Assembly: GCF_008642275.1 (NCBI RefSeq)
Contig: NZ_CP029189.1
Span: 1,545,001 to 1,609,000 of the forward strand
Reading direction: 5' to 3'
Source of the DNA: Streptomyces venezuelae
GTDB lineage: Bacteria; Actinomycetota; Actinomycetes; Streptomycetales; Streptomycetaceae
DNA length: 64,000 bases
The notes under the pieces are model-generated. The model was not told the DNA's origin. It saw only the letters and a program-made list of their open reading frames with translations, and ran no database searches. Both the position numbers and the translations under genes were made by a program. Positions within the stretch are counted from its first letter, which is position 1, and each line of letters opens with the position of its first letter. Shown piece by piece: positions 47,340 through 56,489 of the stretch.

Positions 47340-49127
47340 TCAGCCGCGATCGCGCAGTTCCCGTCGCAGGATCTTGCCACTGGTCGTCTTCGGAAGGACA
47401 GGCAGGATCTCGACCTGGCGCGGGTACTTGTACGCGGCGATGCGCTCGGCACAGTGGGCGGCGAGCTCCGCGGGCTCCACCGAGGTGCCGGGACGCAGGC
47501 TCACGTACGCCTTCACGCTCTCCCCGCGGTACGGGTCGGGGACGCCGACGACGGCGGCCTCCCGGACGGCGGGGTGGGTGTAGAGCACGTCCTCGACCTC
47601 CCGCGGCCAGACCTTGAAGCCGGAGGCGTTGATCATGTCCTTCTTGCGGTCGACGACGTAGAGCCAGCCGTCGGGGTCCATGAATCCGACGTCGCCGGTC
47701 CGCAGTTCGCCGCCGGGGAAGGCCTCGGCGGACTCCGCGGGCAGACCCCAGTAGCCGGGTACCACCTGGGGGCCGCGCACGGCGATCTCGCCGGTCTCTC
47801 CGAAGGGGACCTCGGCGCCCTGCTCGTCGAGGATGCGGACGACGGTGTCGGCGCCGGGCAGACCCACGGAGAGGGTGCCGGAGGCCGGGTCGACGGGGGC
47901 CTCCAGGTGCACGGGCACGCTGGCGCACGGGGCGGTGCACTCGGTGAGGCCGTAGCCGTTGCGCAGGTAGAAGCCGAAGGAGGTGCGCAGGCGCTCGACG
48001 AGCGCGGGCGGCAGCGGGGCACCGCCGGAGGAGATCACCTGGAAGGACGCGAAATGGTCCGGGGTGACCCCGGGGTGGGCGGCCAGGGCCATGAAGGCGG
48101 TGGCCGGGCCGACCGTGTAGGCCGGGCGGTGTTCGAGGAAGGCGTCGAGGACGACGCCGGCGTCGAAGCGGTGCGCGAGGACCAGGGTGCCGGCGTTGAC
48201 CAGGCAGGCGGCGAGCTCGCAGACCATGCCGGTGATGTGGAAGAGGGGCGCGAGGGCGAAGTAGCCGGCGCCCTCGGCGAGGGGGTGGGAGGTCACCTGC
48301 CGGACGGCGTTGTAGGTGAGCGCGCCGTGCGGGTTCATCGCGCCCTTGGGGGTGCCGGTGGTGCCGGAGGTGTAGCTGATGAGGGCGGTGTCGGCGGCGG
48401 TCAGGGACGGGTCGTCCGGCGCGGGCCACCCGCCGTGGGCGACGGTGAGGAGGTCGGCGGTGCGCGGGCCGTCGGCGGGGCCGTCGCCGGTGTCCGGCTC
48501 GCTCGGCCGCTCCCGGCCCGGGGCCGCGGCCGGGGCGTCCGCCTGGGCGGGCACGAGAGGCCGGGAGGGGGCGGGGGCCGGGGTCGGCCCGGCCGCCGGG
48601 CCGAAGACCCGGGGGTCGTCACGCGTCTGGAAGTCCGGGGCCGAGGCGGTCAGCACGGCTCGTACGGCGGAATCCCGCACGGCCTCGCCCAGGTAGGCCG
48701 CCCAGGATCCGCCGTCGCAGACCAGCGCGGCGGCGCCGGAGTCGCGGAGGATGTGCCCGACCTCACCGGCCTTGTACATGGGGTTGAGCGGGACGACGAC
48801 GGCCCCGGCCTTCCATGCCGCGAGGACGGCGAGCACGAAGTGCGGGGTGTTCTGCAGCATCACGGCGACCCGGTCCCCCCTGCGGATACCGCGCGCCGCG
48901 AGGTGGCCGGCGACGGAGTCGGAGAGCGCGTCGGCCTCCGCGTAGCGGATCCGGCCGTCGAAGTAGGCGAGGGCGGTCCGTTCGGGGGCCCGGGCGACGG
49001 CGTCCCGGAAGGCGTGCAGCACGGTGGGCGGCGGCGCTACGGGCGCCCGCTGGGCCGGGGCCAGCAGCCCGAGCCAGGGCCTGGCCTCGTACCGGGAGGT
49101 GCCGCAGGCGTACCGGGGGGCGGTCAC
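47340..49127 (-). CDS. acyl-CoA synthetase (AMP-binding) with Pro/Ala-rich insert
   Basis: 595-aa ANL-superfamily enzyme forming acyl-CoA from a carboxylic acid, ATP and CoA. Key motifs: SYTSGTTGTPKGAMNPHGAL (P-loop), NGYGLTECTAP, ELRTGDVGFMDPDGWLYVVD and the C-terminal Lys in LPKTTSGKILRREL. Similar to medium/long-chain fatty acid ligases. An insert of about 50 Pro, Ala and Asp-rich residues sits in the N-terminal domain before SLTAADTALIS, longer than I expect for the family. GTG at 49127 overlaps the SDR stop (GTGA) after GGGAG; ATG 49139 is the alternative. Confidence 0.9.
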   Translation of the reverse strand: MTAPRYACGTSRYEARPWLGLLAPAQRAPVAPPPTVLHAFRDAVARAPERTALAYFDGRIRYAEADALSDSVAGHLAARGIRRGDRVAVMLQNTPHFVLAVLAAWKAGAVVVPLNPMYKAGEVGHILRDSGAAALVCDGGSWAAYLGEAVRDSAVRAVLTASAPDFQTRDDPRVFGPAAGPTPAPAPSRPLVPAQADAPAAAPGRERPSEPDTGDGPADGPRTADLLTVAHGGWPAPDDPSLTAADTALISYTSGTTGTPKGAMNPHGALTYNAVRQVTSHPLAEGAGYFALAPLFHITGMVCELAACLVNAGTLVLAHRFDAGVVLDAFLEHRPAYTVGPATAFMALAAHPGVTPDHFASFQVISSGGAPLPPALVERLRTSFGFYLRNGYGLTECTAPCASVPVHLEAPVDPASGTLSVGLPGADTVVRILDEQGAEVPFGETGEIAVRGPQVVPGYWGLPAESAEAFPGGELRTGDVGFMDPDGWLYVVDRKKDMINASGFKVWPREVEDVLYTHPAVREAAVVGVPDPYRGESVKAYVSLRPGTSVEPAELAAHCAERIAAYKYPRQVEILPVLPKTTSGKILRRELRDRG

Positions 49128-49888
49128 CGGGTCTCCCATTTCTGCTGAAGGTGGTTCATACCGCTCAGCCAGCGGTCCGGCTCGGTGGCGCGGGCGGCGT
49201 AGAAATCGGCCACCTCGGGGTGCGGGAGGATCAAGAACCGGCCCTTCTCCATGCCGTCGAACAACGCGTCCGCGACCGCTTCCGGCTCGATCGCGGTCGG
49301 CGCGAGGACGAGTTCGCCCGCCGAGCCCGCGGCGGTCAGCATGTCGGTGCGCACCCCTTGCGGGCAGATGGCGTGGACCTGGACCCCGCGGTGGCGGTAG
49401 GTCAGCGAGAGCCATTCTGCGAAGGCGAGCGCACCGTGCTTGGTGACACTGTACGGGGCCGCTCCGATCATGGTCAGGAGCCCGGCGGCCGAGACGGTGG
49501 ACACGAAGCGGCCGGTCCCCCGCTCCAGCCAGTCGGGCAGCAGCAGTCGGGCGGCGCGTACGTGGGCCATGACGTTGGTGTCCCAGGCCGCTTCCCAGAC
49601 GGCCTCGTCGGCGAAGGCGCCGCCGCCCGAGGCGAGCCCGGCGTTGGCGCAGTAGACGTCGACCGTGCCACCGAGGGCCTCGCGGGCCTCGGACACGATC
49701 GCCGAGGCGTCACCCGGAACCGGGATCGCCCGGGGGCCGACGGCGGCCGCGACCGCGGCGGCCTTGGCCGGGTCGAGGTCGTTGACCACCACCGTGGCGC
49801 CCTCGGCCGCGAAGCGGTGTGCGAGGGCGGCGCCGATGCCGCCGCCCGCGCCGGTGACGACGACTCGCTGGTCCTGGTACGCGTTCAC
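49124..49888 (-). CDS. short-chain dehydrogenase/reductase
   Basis: 254-aa classical SDR. The cofactor motif is VVVTGAGGGIGAALAHRFA, with VVVNDLDP afterward suggesting NAD preference. The structural NAG is in YCANAGLASGG. Catalytic residues are Ser in FVSTVSAAGLL and Tyr-Lys in APYSVTKHGAL. First gene of the SDR-ligase-TetR operon, likely acting on a hydroxyacyl intermediate of the acid handled by the ligase. GTG 49888 is 8 nt after GAGAGG; another GTG at 49897 is too close to it. Confidence 0.88.
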   Translation of the reverse strand: MNAYQDQRVVVTGAGGGIGAALAHRFAAEGATVVVNDLDPAKAAAVAAAVGPRAIPVPGDASAIVSEAREALGGTVDVYCANAGLASGGGAFADEAVWEAAWDTNVMAHVRAARLLLPDWLERGTGRFVSTVSAAGLLTMIGAAPYSVTKHGALAFAEWLSLTYRHRGVQVHAICPQGVRTDMLTAAGSAGELVLAPTAIEPEAVADALFDGMEKGRFLILPHPEVADFYAARATEPDRWLSGMNHLQQKWETR

Positions 49889-49930
49889 GGGGTCCACCTC
49901 TCGTGCGGCCGGATGCCGGATCGCGGGCAG

Positions 49931-49949
49931 ACTAACCGGTCGGTATGTC
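49931..49949. promoter_or_regulatory. candidate TetR operator before the SDR-ligase-tetR operon
   Basis: On the minus strand GACATACCGACCGGTTAGT, 43 bp upstream of the SDR start. Its first 15 bases match GACATACCGACTGGT at 42197-42211 except for one T/C change. It also lies 35 bp upstream of the divergent NamZ-like gene, which may therefore be affected. Confidence 0.6.
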
Positions 49950-49983
49950 AGGAGGAAAGGGGCGCGACACCTAGCGTGGCCCG

Positions 49984-51252
49984 ATGACGCTGTCGCGACG
50001 CGGGATGCTGGGGCTGGCGGGGGCCATCGGATCGGCGGCCGCCGTGGGAGCGGCGGGGCCACGCGGGTCCGCCGGGGCGGACGGGGCCGCCGCGGCGGCC
50101 GGGCGGGTGTGCAACGGCTTCGAGCGGCTCGCCGCGGACGGGTACGCCGCACTGGCCGGACAGAAGGTCGGCGTGGTCACCAACCCCACCGGGATCACTG
50201 CCGACGCCCGCCACCTGGTCGACGTACTGCACGCGGACGAACGGGTCGACCTGGTGGCGGTGTTCGGGCCCGAGCACGGCTTCCGCGGCACCGCGCAGGC
50301 GGGCGGCTCGGAGGGCGCCTCCCGGGATCCGGCGACCGGACTGCCGGTGTACGACACGTACGGCAAGAGCGAACAGAAGCTCGCGGACGTGTTCACGGCG
50401 GCCGGGATCGACACCGTCGTCTTCGACATCCAGGACGTGGGGGCGCGCTTCTACACCTACATCTGGACCCTCTACGACTGCATGCGGGCGGCCGCGCTCG
50501 CCGGCAAGGCGATGGTGGTGCTCGACCGGCCCAACCCGGTGGGCGGCCGGCGGGCCGCGGGGCCCGTGCTGGAGCGGCCGTACGCGAGCTTCGTCGGCCG
50601 GGAGCCGATCGCCCTCGCGCACGGGATGACGGCGGCCGAGCTGGCCCGGCTCTTCAACGGCGAGTTCCTGGCGGACCGCCCGGTCAGGCTGCGGACGGTG
50701 GCGATGTCCGGGTGGCGGCGGGAGTCGTTCTTCGGGGAGACCGGGCTGCCGTGGGTGCCGCCGAGTCCGAACATGCCGACCGCGGACACGGCCCTCGCGT
50801 ACGCGGGCACCTGCCTGTTCGAGGGGACGAACCTCTCCGAGGGGCGCGGGACGACCACGCCCTTCGAGGTGGTCGGCGCGGAGGGGATCGACCGGCGGTG
50901 GGCGGAGGCGGCGAACGCGCTCGGGCTGCCCGGGGTGTGGTTCCGGGAGGCGTACTTCACGCCGACGTTCTCCAAGCACGTGGGGAAGGTGTGCGGCGGG
51001 GTCCGGCTGATCGTGCACGACCGGGAGGCTTTCGACCCGGTCCGGTCCGGGATCGGGCTGCTGATCACGGCGCGGCGGGTGTGGAGCGGCTTCGGCTGGC
51101 GCGCGGACCACTGGATCGACCGGCTGACCGGCTCGGACCGGGTGCGGACGCTGGTGGACGCCGGGGCGGACGTGGACGAGGTCGTGGGTGACTGGGCGGC
51201 GGGGCTGGCACGTTTCGCGGCGGTGCGCGGGGAGTACCTGCTGTACCCGTGA
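49984..51252 (+). CDS. DUF1343 / NamZ-like exo-beta-N-acetylmuramidase
   Basis: 422-aa secreted glycosidase of the DUF1343 family; characterised members (NamZ) cleave terminal N-acetylmuramic acid from peptidoglycan fragments. The N-terminus has a twin-arginine-like signal, LSRRGMLGLAGA, then an Ala/Gly-rich linker. Family motifs are GQKVGVVTNPTGITADARHL, VFGPEHGFRGTAQAGG, FDIQDVGARFYTYIWTLYDC and DRPNPVGG. The signature GTCLFEGTNLSEGRGTTTPF is also present. The likely role is muropeptide recycling. ATG 49984; divergent from the SDR operon. Confidence 0.87.
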   Translation: MTLSRRGMLGLAGAIGSAAAVGAAGPRGSAGADGAAAAAGRVCNGFERLAADGYAALAGQKVGVVTNPTGITADARHLVDVLHADERVDLVAVFGPEHGFRGTAQAGGSEGASRDPATGLPVYDTYGKSEQKLADVFTAAGIDTVVFDIQDVGARFYTYIWTLYDCMRAAALAGKAMVVLDRPNPVGGRRAAGPVLERPYASFVGREPIALAHGMTAAELARLFNGEFLADRPVRLRTVAMSGWRRESFFGETGLPWVPPSPNMPTADTALAYAGTCLFEGTNLSEGRGTTTPFEVVGAEGIDRRWAEAANALGLPGVWFREAYFTPTFSKHVGKVCGGVRLIVHDREAFDPVRSGIGLLITARRVWSGFGWRADHWIDRLTGSDRVRTLVDAGADVDEVVGDWAAGLARFAAVRGEYLLYP

Positions 51253-51319
51253 TCGGACCCGCCGGGGGGCTGGCCGGGCGGGCGCAGCAGCAGGATGCTG
51301 ACTGCACCGGAGGCACGGC

Positions 51320-52789
<1,470 letters not shown>

Positions 52790-52884
52790 CTTCTGGCCAT
52801 GTGCCACCCGCACGCCTCGACCGCCCCCGCATGCGCCCGCCTCCGGCCGGGCATGTTGGGCACATCGACGGAGGTGATGGTGTG

Positions 52885-53484
52885 ATGGCGGGATTCCGGA
52901 GTCTGGCCTACCAGGTGCGCGACGCGCGTAATGACCGGGCCTTGCGGCGCCATTCACTGCGCCGCTGCCTGGAGCGGTTCGCGCCGTACGGGCACCGGGC
53001 CACGTGGTGGCACCTGTGCGACCGGCACGGGATCGCCCCCGAGGACCGGGGGGCGGATCCGCTGCGGCTGGTCGCCGCGCTGGAGGAGCTGGAGGACGCG
53101 CGGGCGGTCTGGCTGGAGTACGAGAGGCAGTTCGCGGAACGGCGCCGGCGGGAGAAGCACGACGGGCTGCGCCGTCCGGAGTGGGCGTGGGGCGGGAGCG
53201 GGGACGCGGTGGTGCGGTGCGCCGATCCGGGGGTGCGGCCGGAGGGGGCGCTGGGCGAGGTGCTGCGCAGGCTGGTGCGGGCGCTGGAGTCGGCGCCGGG
53301 GACGGCGTGCCCGGTGTGCGGTGACAGCGAACTGCACTGGCCTGAGGTGGCTCCGGTCGGCCCCTGGGCAGGGGCGCTGGCCTGGGACGGGCCGGTGTGC
53401 GTGGGGTGCGGGATCGTGGTGCCCAGACCGGCCCTGGTGGACACCCCGACGCTGCTGGACGTTCCTGCGGCGGGAGCCGCGTGA
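52885..53484 (+). CDS. hypothetical protein with zinc-ribbon-like Cys pairs
   Basis: 199-aa protein, family not recognised. The N-terminal two-thirds is helical and charged (RDARNDRALRRHSLRRCLER, EDARAVWLEYERQFAERRRR). The C-terminus holds CPVCGDSELHW and CVGCGIVV, two CxxC pairs 30 or so residues apart as in a zinc ribbon. It starts at ATG 52885, or GTG 52882, which lies 7 nt from GGAGG. It ends by a 4-bp GTGA overlap with the BKACE-like gene, so the two are coupled. Confidence 0.68.
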   Translation: MAGFRSLAYQVRDARNDRALRRHSLRRCLERFAPYGHRATWWHLCDRHGIAPEDRGADPLRLVAALEELEDARAVWLEYERQFAERRRREKHDGLRRPEWAWGGSGDAVVRCADPGVRPEGALGEVLRRLVRALESAPGTACPVCGDSELHWPEVAPVGPWAGALAWDGPVCVGCGIVVPRPALVDTPTLLDVPAAGAA

Positions 53485-54251
53485 CCGCACCCGCGCCGAT
53501 GCACGTCCCGATGCCGGTCCCGATGGCGGTGTCGTTGAACGGCTCGCGGAGTGCCGCGGACGGACCGGCCGTCCCGATGTCGCCGGAGGCGCTGGCGGAG
53601 TCGGCGCTCGCCGCCGTCGCCGCAGGGGCCGGGGAGGTGCTGGTGCATCCACGGACGCCGTGCGGGCGGGAGAGCCTCTCGCCGCGGGTGGTCGGGCCGG
53701 TGCTGGAAGTGCTGCGGCGTACGGGGGTCGGCGTGGCGCTGTCCGTGCCGGTGTCGGTCGCGGCCGAGCCCGATCCCGTGGGGCGGCTGGAGCGGGTGGC
53801 CTCGTGGACGGTGCTGCCGGACCGGGCGGTGGTGCGTTTCGGGCAGCCGGGCGCGGTGGAGCTGGCGCAGGCCCTGCTGGCCCGTGGGGTCGCGGTGGAC
53901 GCGGTGGTGCCGCTGGGCGGTGCGGCCGGGCCGGAGCCGCTGGCCGCGTTCCTGGCCTGGCCGGTGCGCGAGCCGGGGCGGGTGCGGCTCTCGGCCGAGC
54001 TGGCCGCGGCGGATCCGGCCCTGGTCGCGGGGCTGCGCGGGCTGCCGCCGGTACCGGTGCTGCTGTACGGGCAGGACGCGGCCGCCTGGCCGGTGCTGCG
54101 GCTGGCCGCGCGCTGCGGCACCGGCGTACGGACCGGCGCGGGCGACGTGACGCGGCTGCCGGACGGGCGGCCGGCCCGCTCGAACGCCGAACTGGTGGCG
54201 GCGGCCCGGGACATGGTGGCGCGGGTGGTGGCTACAGCCGCGAGCCGGTGA
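53481..54251 (+). CDS. BKACE-like (3-keto-5-aminohexanoate cleavage family) protein with altered metal motif
   Basis: 256-aa protein of the beta-keto acid cleavage enzyme family. Recognisable parts: MAVSLNGSRSAADGPAVPMS (family N-terminal ANGxR region), LAAVAAGAGEVLVHPRTPCG (normally AGA-x-x-x-HxHxRD), and GTGVRTGAGDVTRLPDGRPA near the C-terminus. The first His of the HxH zinc motif is Leu here and the Asp after Arg is Thr. It is shorter than typical members. Either activity has changed or zinc is bound otherwise. GTG start overlaps the upstream stop. Its 3' end overlaps soxR by 20 bp. Confidence 0.75.
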   Translation: MTAPAPMHVPMPVPMAVSLNGSRSAADGPAVPMSPEALAESALAAVAAGAGEVLVHPRTPCGRESLSPRVVGPVLEVLRRTGVGVALSVPVSVAAEPDPVGRLERVASWTVLPDRAVVRFGQPGAVELAQALLARGVAVDAVVPLGGAAGPEPLAAFLAWPVREPGRVRLSAELAAADPALVAGLRGLPPVPVLLYGQDAAAWPVLRLAARCGTGVRTGAGDVTRLPDGRPARSNAELVAAARDMVARVVATAASR

Positions 54252-54675
54252 GCCGCTCGCCGAAGACGTCGTCCGGGTTGGACAGCGCACAGGTCTCCAT
54301 CGACAGGCAGCCACAGCCGATGCAGTCGGTCAGGTGGTCGCGCAACCGGCCGAGCCGGGTGATGCGTTCGTCGAGTTCGGCGCGCCAGGCCTCGGAGAGA
54401 CGGGCCCAGTCCGCGCGGTTGGGGGTGCGTTCCTCGGGGAGCTGGGCCAGTGCCTCACGGATGCTGGCCAGCGGGATGCCCACGCGCTGGGCGGCGCGTA
54501 CGAAGGCCACGCGGCGCAGCGCGTCACGCGTGTAGCGGCGCTGGTTGCCGGAGGTGCGGCGGCTGCTGATCAGGCCCTTGGCCTCGTAGAAGTGGAGCGC
54601 CGATACGGCCGCGCCACTGCGGGCGGACAGCTGGCCGACGGTGAGCTCGTGGATTTTCTCGTGAATCTGCGGCAC
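54232..54675 (-). CDS. soxR: redox-sensitive regulator SoxR
   Basis: 147-aa MerR-family SoxR. The HTH starts LTVGQLSARSGAAVSALHFY, then EAKGLISSRRTSGNQRRYTR. A dimerisation helix follows, and the 2Fe-2S-binding cysteines are in CIGCGCLSMETC. In Streptomyces, SoxR responds to redox-active pigments and activates a few oxidoreductase or efflux genes, usually not the superoxide response. No classical SoxR box was found nearby, so its targets are elsewhere or diverged. GTG 54675 lacks a ribosome site; TACGCT 7 nt upstream could give a leaderless mRNA. Confidence 0.93.
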   Translation of the reverse strand: MPQIHEKIHELTVGQLSARSGAAVSALHFYEAKGLISSRRTSGNQRRYTRDALRRVAFVRAAQRVGIPLASIREALAQLPEERTPNRADWARLSEAWRAELDERITRLGRLRDHLTDCIGCGCLSMETCALSNPDDVFGERLTGSRL

Positions 54676-54729
54676 CTGGCCGAGCGTAGTCGGAGCTCCG
54701 TTGACATAGGCATACGGCCCCCAGCATGC

Positions 54730-54743
54730 TGAGCAAGCGCTTA
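54730..54743. promoter_or_regulatory. candidate TetR operator before maoC
   Basis: TGAGCAAGCGCTTA, centred on the palindrome AAGCGCTT, 46 bp before the MaoC gene. The identical 14-mer lies upstream of the TetR gene (55942-55955). Confidence 0.65.
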
Positions 54744-54789
54744 TTCGTTCGTTCGTCCGTCAGTCGTCCGCGAGAGACAGGAACAGGGC

Positions 54790-55251
54790 ATGGCCGAGCC
54801 GAGGGTCTTCACGTCCGCCGAGGAGCTGCACGCCGGGATCGGCGAACCGCTCGGCCCCAGCGAGTGGCTGGAGGTGGACCAGAAGCGGATCGACCTCTTC
54901 GCGGACGCCACCGGCGATCACCAGTGGATCCACGTGGACCCGGAGCGGGCAGCCGGCGGACCCTTCGGTTCCACCATCGCGCACGGCTATCTGACGCTGT
55001 CCCTGCTGCCGAGCCTGGTACCGCAGATCATGCGGGTCGAGGGCATGCGGATGGGCCTCAACTACGGGACGAACAAGGTCCGCTTCCCGGCGCCGGTGCC
55101 GGTCGGTTCGCGGCTGCGCGCCATCGCAGTGATCACGGAGGTCGCGGAGGCGGGCGGCGGCGTACAGGTCACGGCCACGGTCACGGTCGAGCGCGAGGGC
55201 GGCGACAAGCCGGTGTGCGTGGCGGAGTCGGTGTCGCGCTACTTCTTCTGA
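54790..55251 (+). CDS. MaoC-like enoyl-CoA hydratase
   Basis: 153-aa single hot-dog-domain hydratase. Hydratase 2 motif: FADATGDHQWIHVDPERAAG with catalytic Asp and His, followed by GPFGSTIAHGYLTLSLLP. Later NYGTNKVRFPAPVPVGSRLR is typical. It would hydrate an enoyl-CoA in the R-stereochemistry. ATG at 54790 follows AGAGACAGGAAC. It is monocistronic and convergent with the TetR gene; both carry the same TGAGCAAGCGCTTA motif upstream, so the TetR likely regulates it. Confidence 0.92.
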   Translation: MAEPRVFTSAEELHAGIGEPLGPSEWLEVDQKRIDLFADATGDHQWIHVDPERAAGGPFGSTIAHGYLTLSLLPSLVPQIMRVEGMRMGLNYGTNKVRFPAPVPVGSRLRAIAVITEVAEAGGGVQVTATVTVEREGGDKPVCVAESVSRYFF

Positions 55252-55258
55252 GGGCGGG

Positions 55259-55894
55259 CTACTTCTTCGGGCCCGGCCGCGCGGCGACCATCCGGAGCAC
55301 GAGGTCGGCGTAGAGTCCGCCGACCTCGTCGGGCGTGCGCTGCCCGGCTGCGCTGAACCAGCGGGCCACGTCGATGCACAGCGACAGCACGGCGAGGGTG
55401 GTGCCCGGCACGTCGGGGACGTCGAACTCCCCCGCGGCCACCCCGTCGGCGATGATGCGGCGCACGGCCGCGTCGCTCTGCCGGCGCAGCGCCACGATCT
55501 CGGAGCGGTGCTCCGGAGCGAGAGCGTCGAGCTCGTACTGGACCACGCGCGCGGTGGTGTGGTGCGCCGCGTGCCAGCGCACGAAGGACCGCACGGCGGC
55601 GTCGAGCCGGTCGGCGGCGCCGCCGGGGCCGTCGGCGGCGGTGGTGAGGATCTCCAGCGCCTTGTCGTGGCCGATCCGGCTGATCCGGTGGAGCAGCTCT
55701 TCCTTGGTCTTGTAGTGGATGTAGAGCGCGGCCGGGCTCATGCCGGCGCGGCCCGCGATGTCACGCGTGGTGGTGGCGTGGTACCCGCGCTCCGCGAAGG
55801 CGTCGACGGCGGCGACGAGCAGCCGCCGTGCCGCGTCGGGGGTGACCTCGGACCACGGCCGGTAGCCGTCGACCGTATCCTCCGCGCTGCCCAT
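55259..55894 (-). CDS. TetR-family regulator (AAGCGCTT motif)
   Basis: 211-aa TetR repressor. HTH: LVAAVDAFAERGYHATTTRD then IAGRAGMSPAALYIHYKTKE. The C-terminal domain is helical. The stop is 7 bp from the maoC stop. An identical 14-bp dyad upstream of its own start (48 bp away) and upstream of maoC makes autoregulation plus control of maoC the likely model. An acyl-CoA inducer is probable but not shown. Confidence 0.9.
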   Translation of the reverse strand: MGSAEDTVDGYRPWSEVTPDAARRLLVAAVDAFAERGYHATTTRDIAGRAGMSPAALYIHYKTKEELLHRISRIGHDKALEILTTAADGPGGAADRLDAAVRSFVRWHAAHHTTARVVQYELDALAPEHRSEIVALRRQSDAAVRRIIADGVAAGEFDVPDVPGTTLAVLSLCIDVARWFSAAGQRTPDEVGGLYADLVLRMVAARPGPKK

Positions 55895-55941
55895 CGCTCA
55901 CTCACCCTTCACCGTGTGGAAGTGAACACCCTACCGGAGGG

Positions 55942-55955
55942 TGAGCAAGCGCTTA
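55942..55955. promoter_or_regulatory. candidate TetR autoregulatory operator
   Basis: TGAGCAAGCGCTTA, identical over 14 bp to the site at 54730-54743. It is 48 bp upstream of the tetR start. Confidence 0.65.
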
Positions 55956-55986
55956 GCGAAGTCGGGCCCGGCGGCCGGGCCCGATG

Positions 55987-56050
55987 CGACTACTTCGGCC
56001 ACCTCGGCTACTTCCGGCTACCTCGGCTACCTCGGCCGCTCCGGCTACTT
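55987..56050. repeat. degenerate 9-10 bp tandem repeat at the YiaA/B gene stop
   Basis: About seven units of CGGCTAC(C/T)T, some with an extra C, run from 55987 to 56050. On the minus strand they read AGGTAGCCG and begin at the stop codon of the YiaA/B gene (56045-56047), continuing downstream. Confidence 0.75.
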
Positions 56051-56332
56051 CGGCGTGAAGGGATCGTAGTCGGCCATGATCTTCTCCATCCTGGCCTGAT
56101 CCACCCGGCTCACGATCTGCGTGACCTCCTGGCGGTCACGGATCACCTTGGCGAGGGTGAAGGCCGAGGTGGTGAGGTAGAGGACCGCGATACCGAGGAA
56201 GGCCCGGACCCAGCCGTTCGCGTCCAGGTTGTAGATCCCCACGGCCACGGCGCCGATGGCGATGCCGAAGGAGGCGACGGCCTGGCCGTAGTACGCCCCC
56301 GTGCTCTGCTGCTTGACCGGTGTCTCGTTCAT
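56045..56332 (-). CDS. YiaA/YiaB-type two-helix membrane protein
   Basis: 95-aa inner-membrane protein of the YiaA/YiaB family: GAYYGQAVASFGIAIGAVAV and WVRAFLGIAVLYLTTSAFTL are the two membrane helices, followed by a charged cytoplasmic tail VIRDRQEVTQIVSRVDQARM. Function unknown; relatives are linked to general stress. ATG at 56332 begins MNETPVKQQS. Standing alone between a TetR and an acyl-CoA dehydrogenase gene. Confidence 0.85.
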   Translation of the reverse strand: MNETPVKQQSTGAYYGQAVASFGIAIGAVAVGIYNLDANGWVRAFLGIAVLYLTTSAFTLAKVIRDRQEVTQIVSRVDQARMEKIMADYDPFTPK

Positions 56333-56489
56333 GGTCCGAGCATCGGGCCGGCCGCGGGAGAGCACATCCGCGCACGTACTCATACGGCTACTCAGTCGGC
56401 CCGGGAAATCCGCGAGGCAGGAGAAGGCGTCGGGATCCGCCGGGAGCCGCATGGAGCCGTTGGGCCCCGGGGAGGCACGGCCGCCGACC

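Noticed and set aside
47340..49888. Part of a secondary-metabolite gene cluster
   Set aside because: The SDR-ligase-TetR set fits acid catabolism; no ketosynthase, carrier protein or NRPS module occurs in the window.
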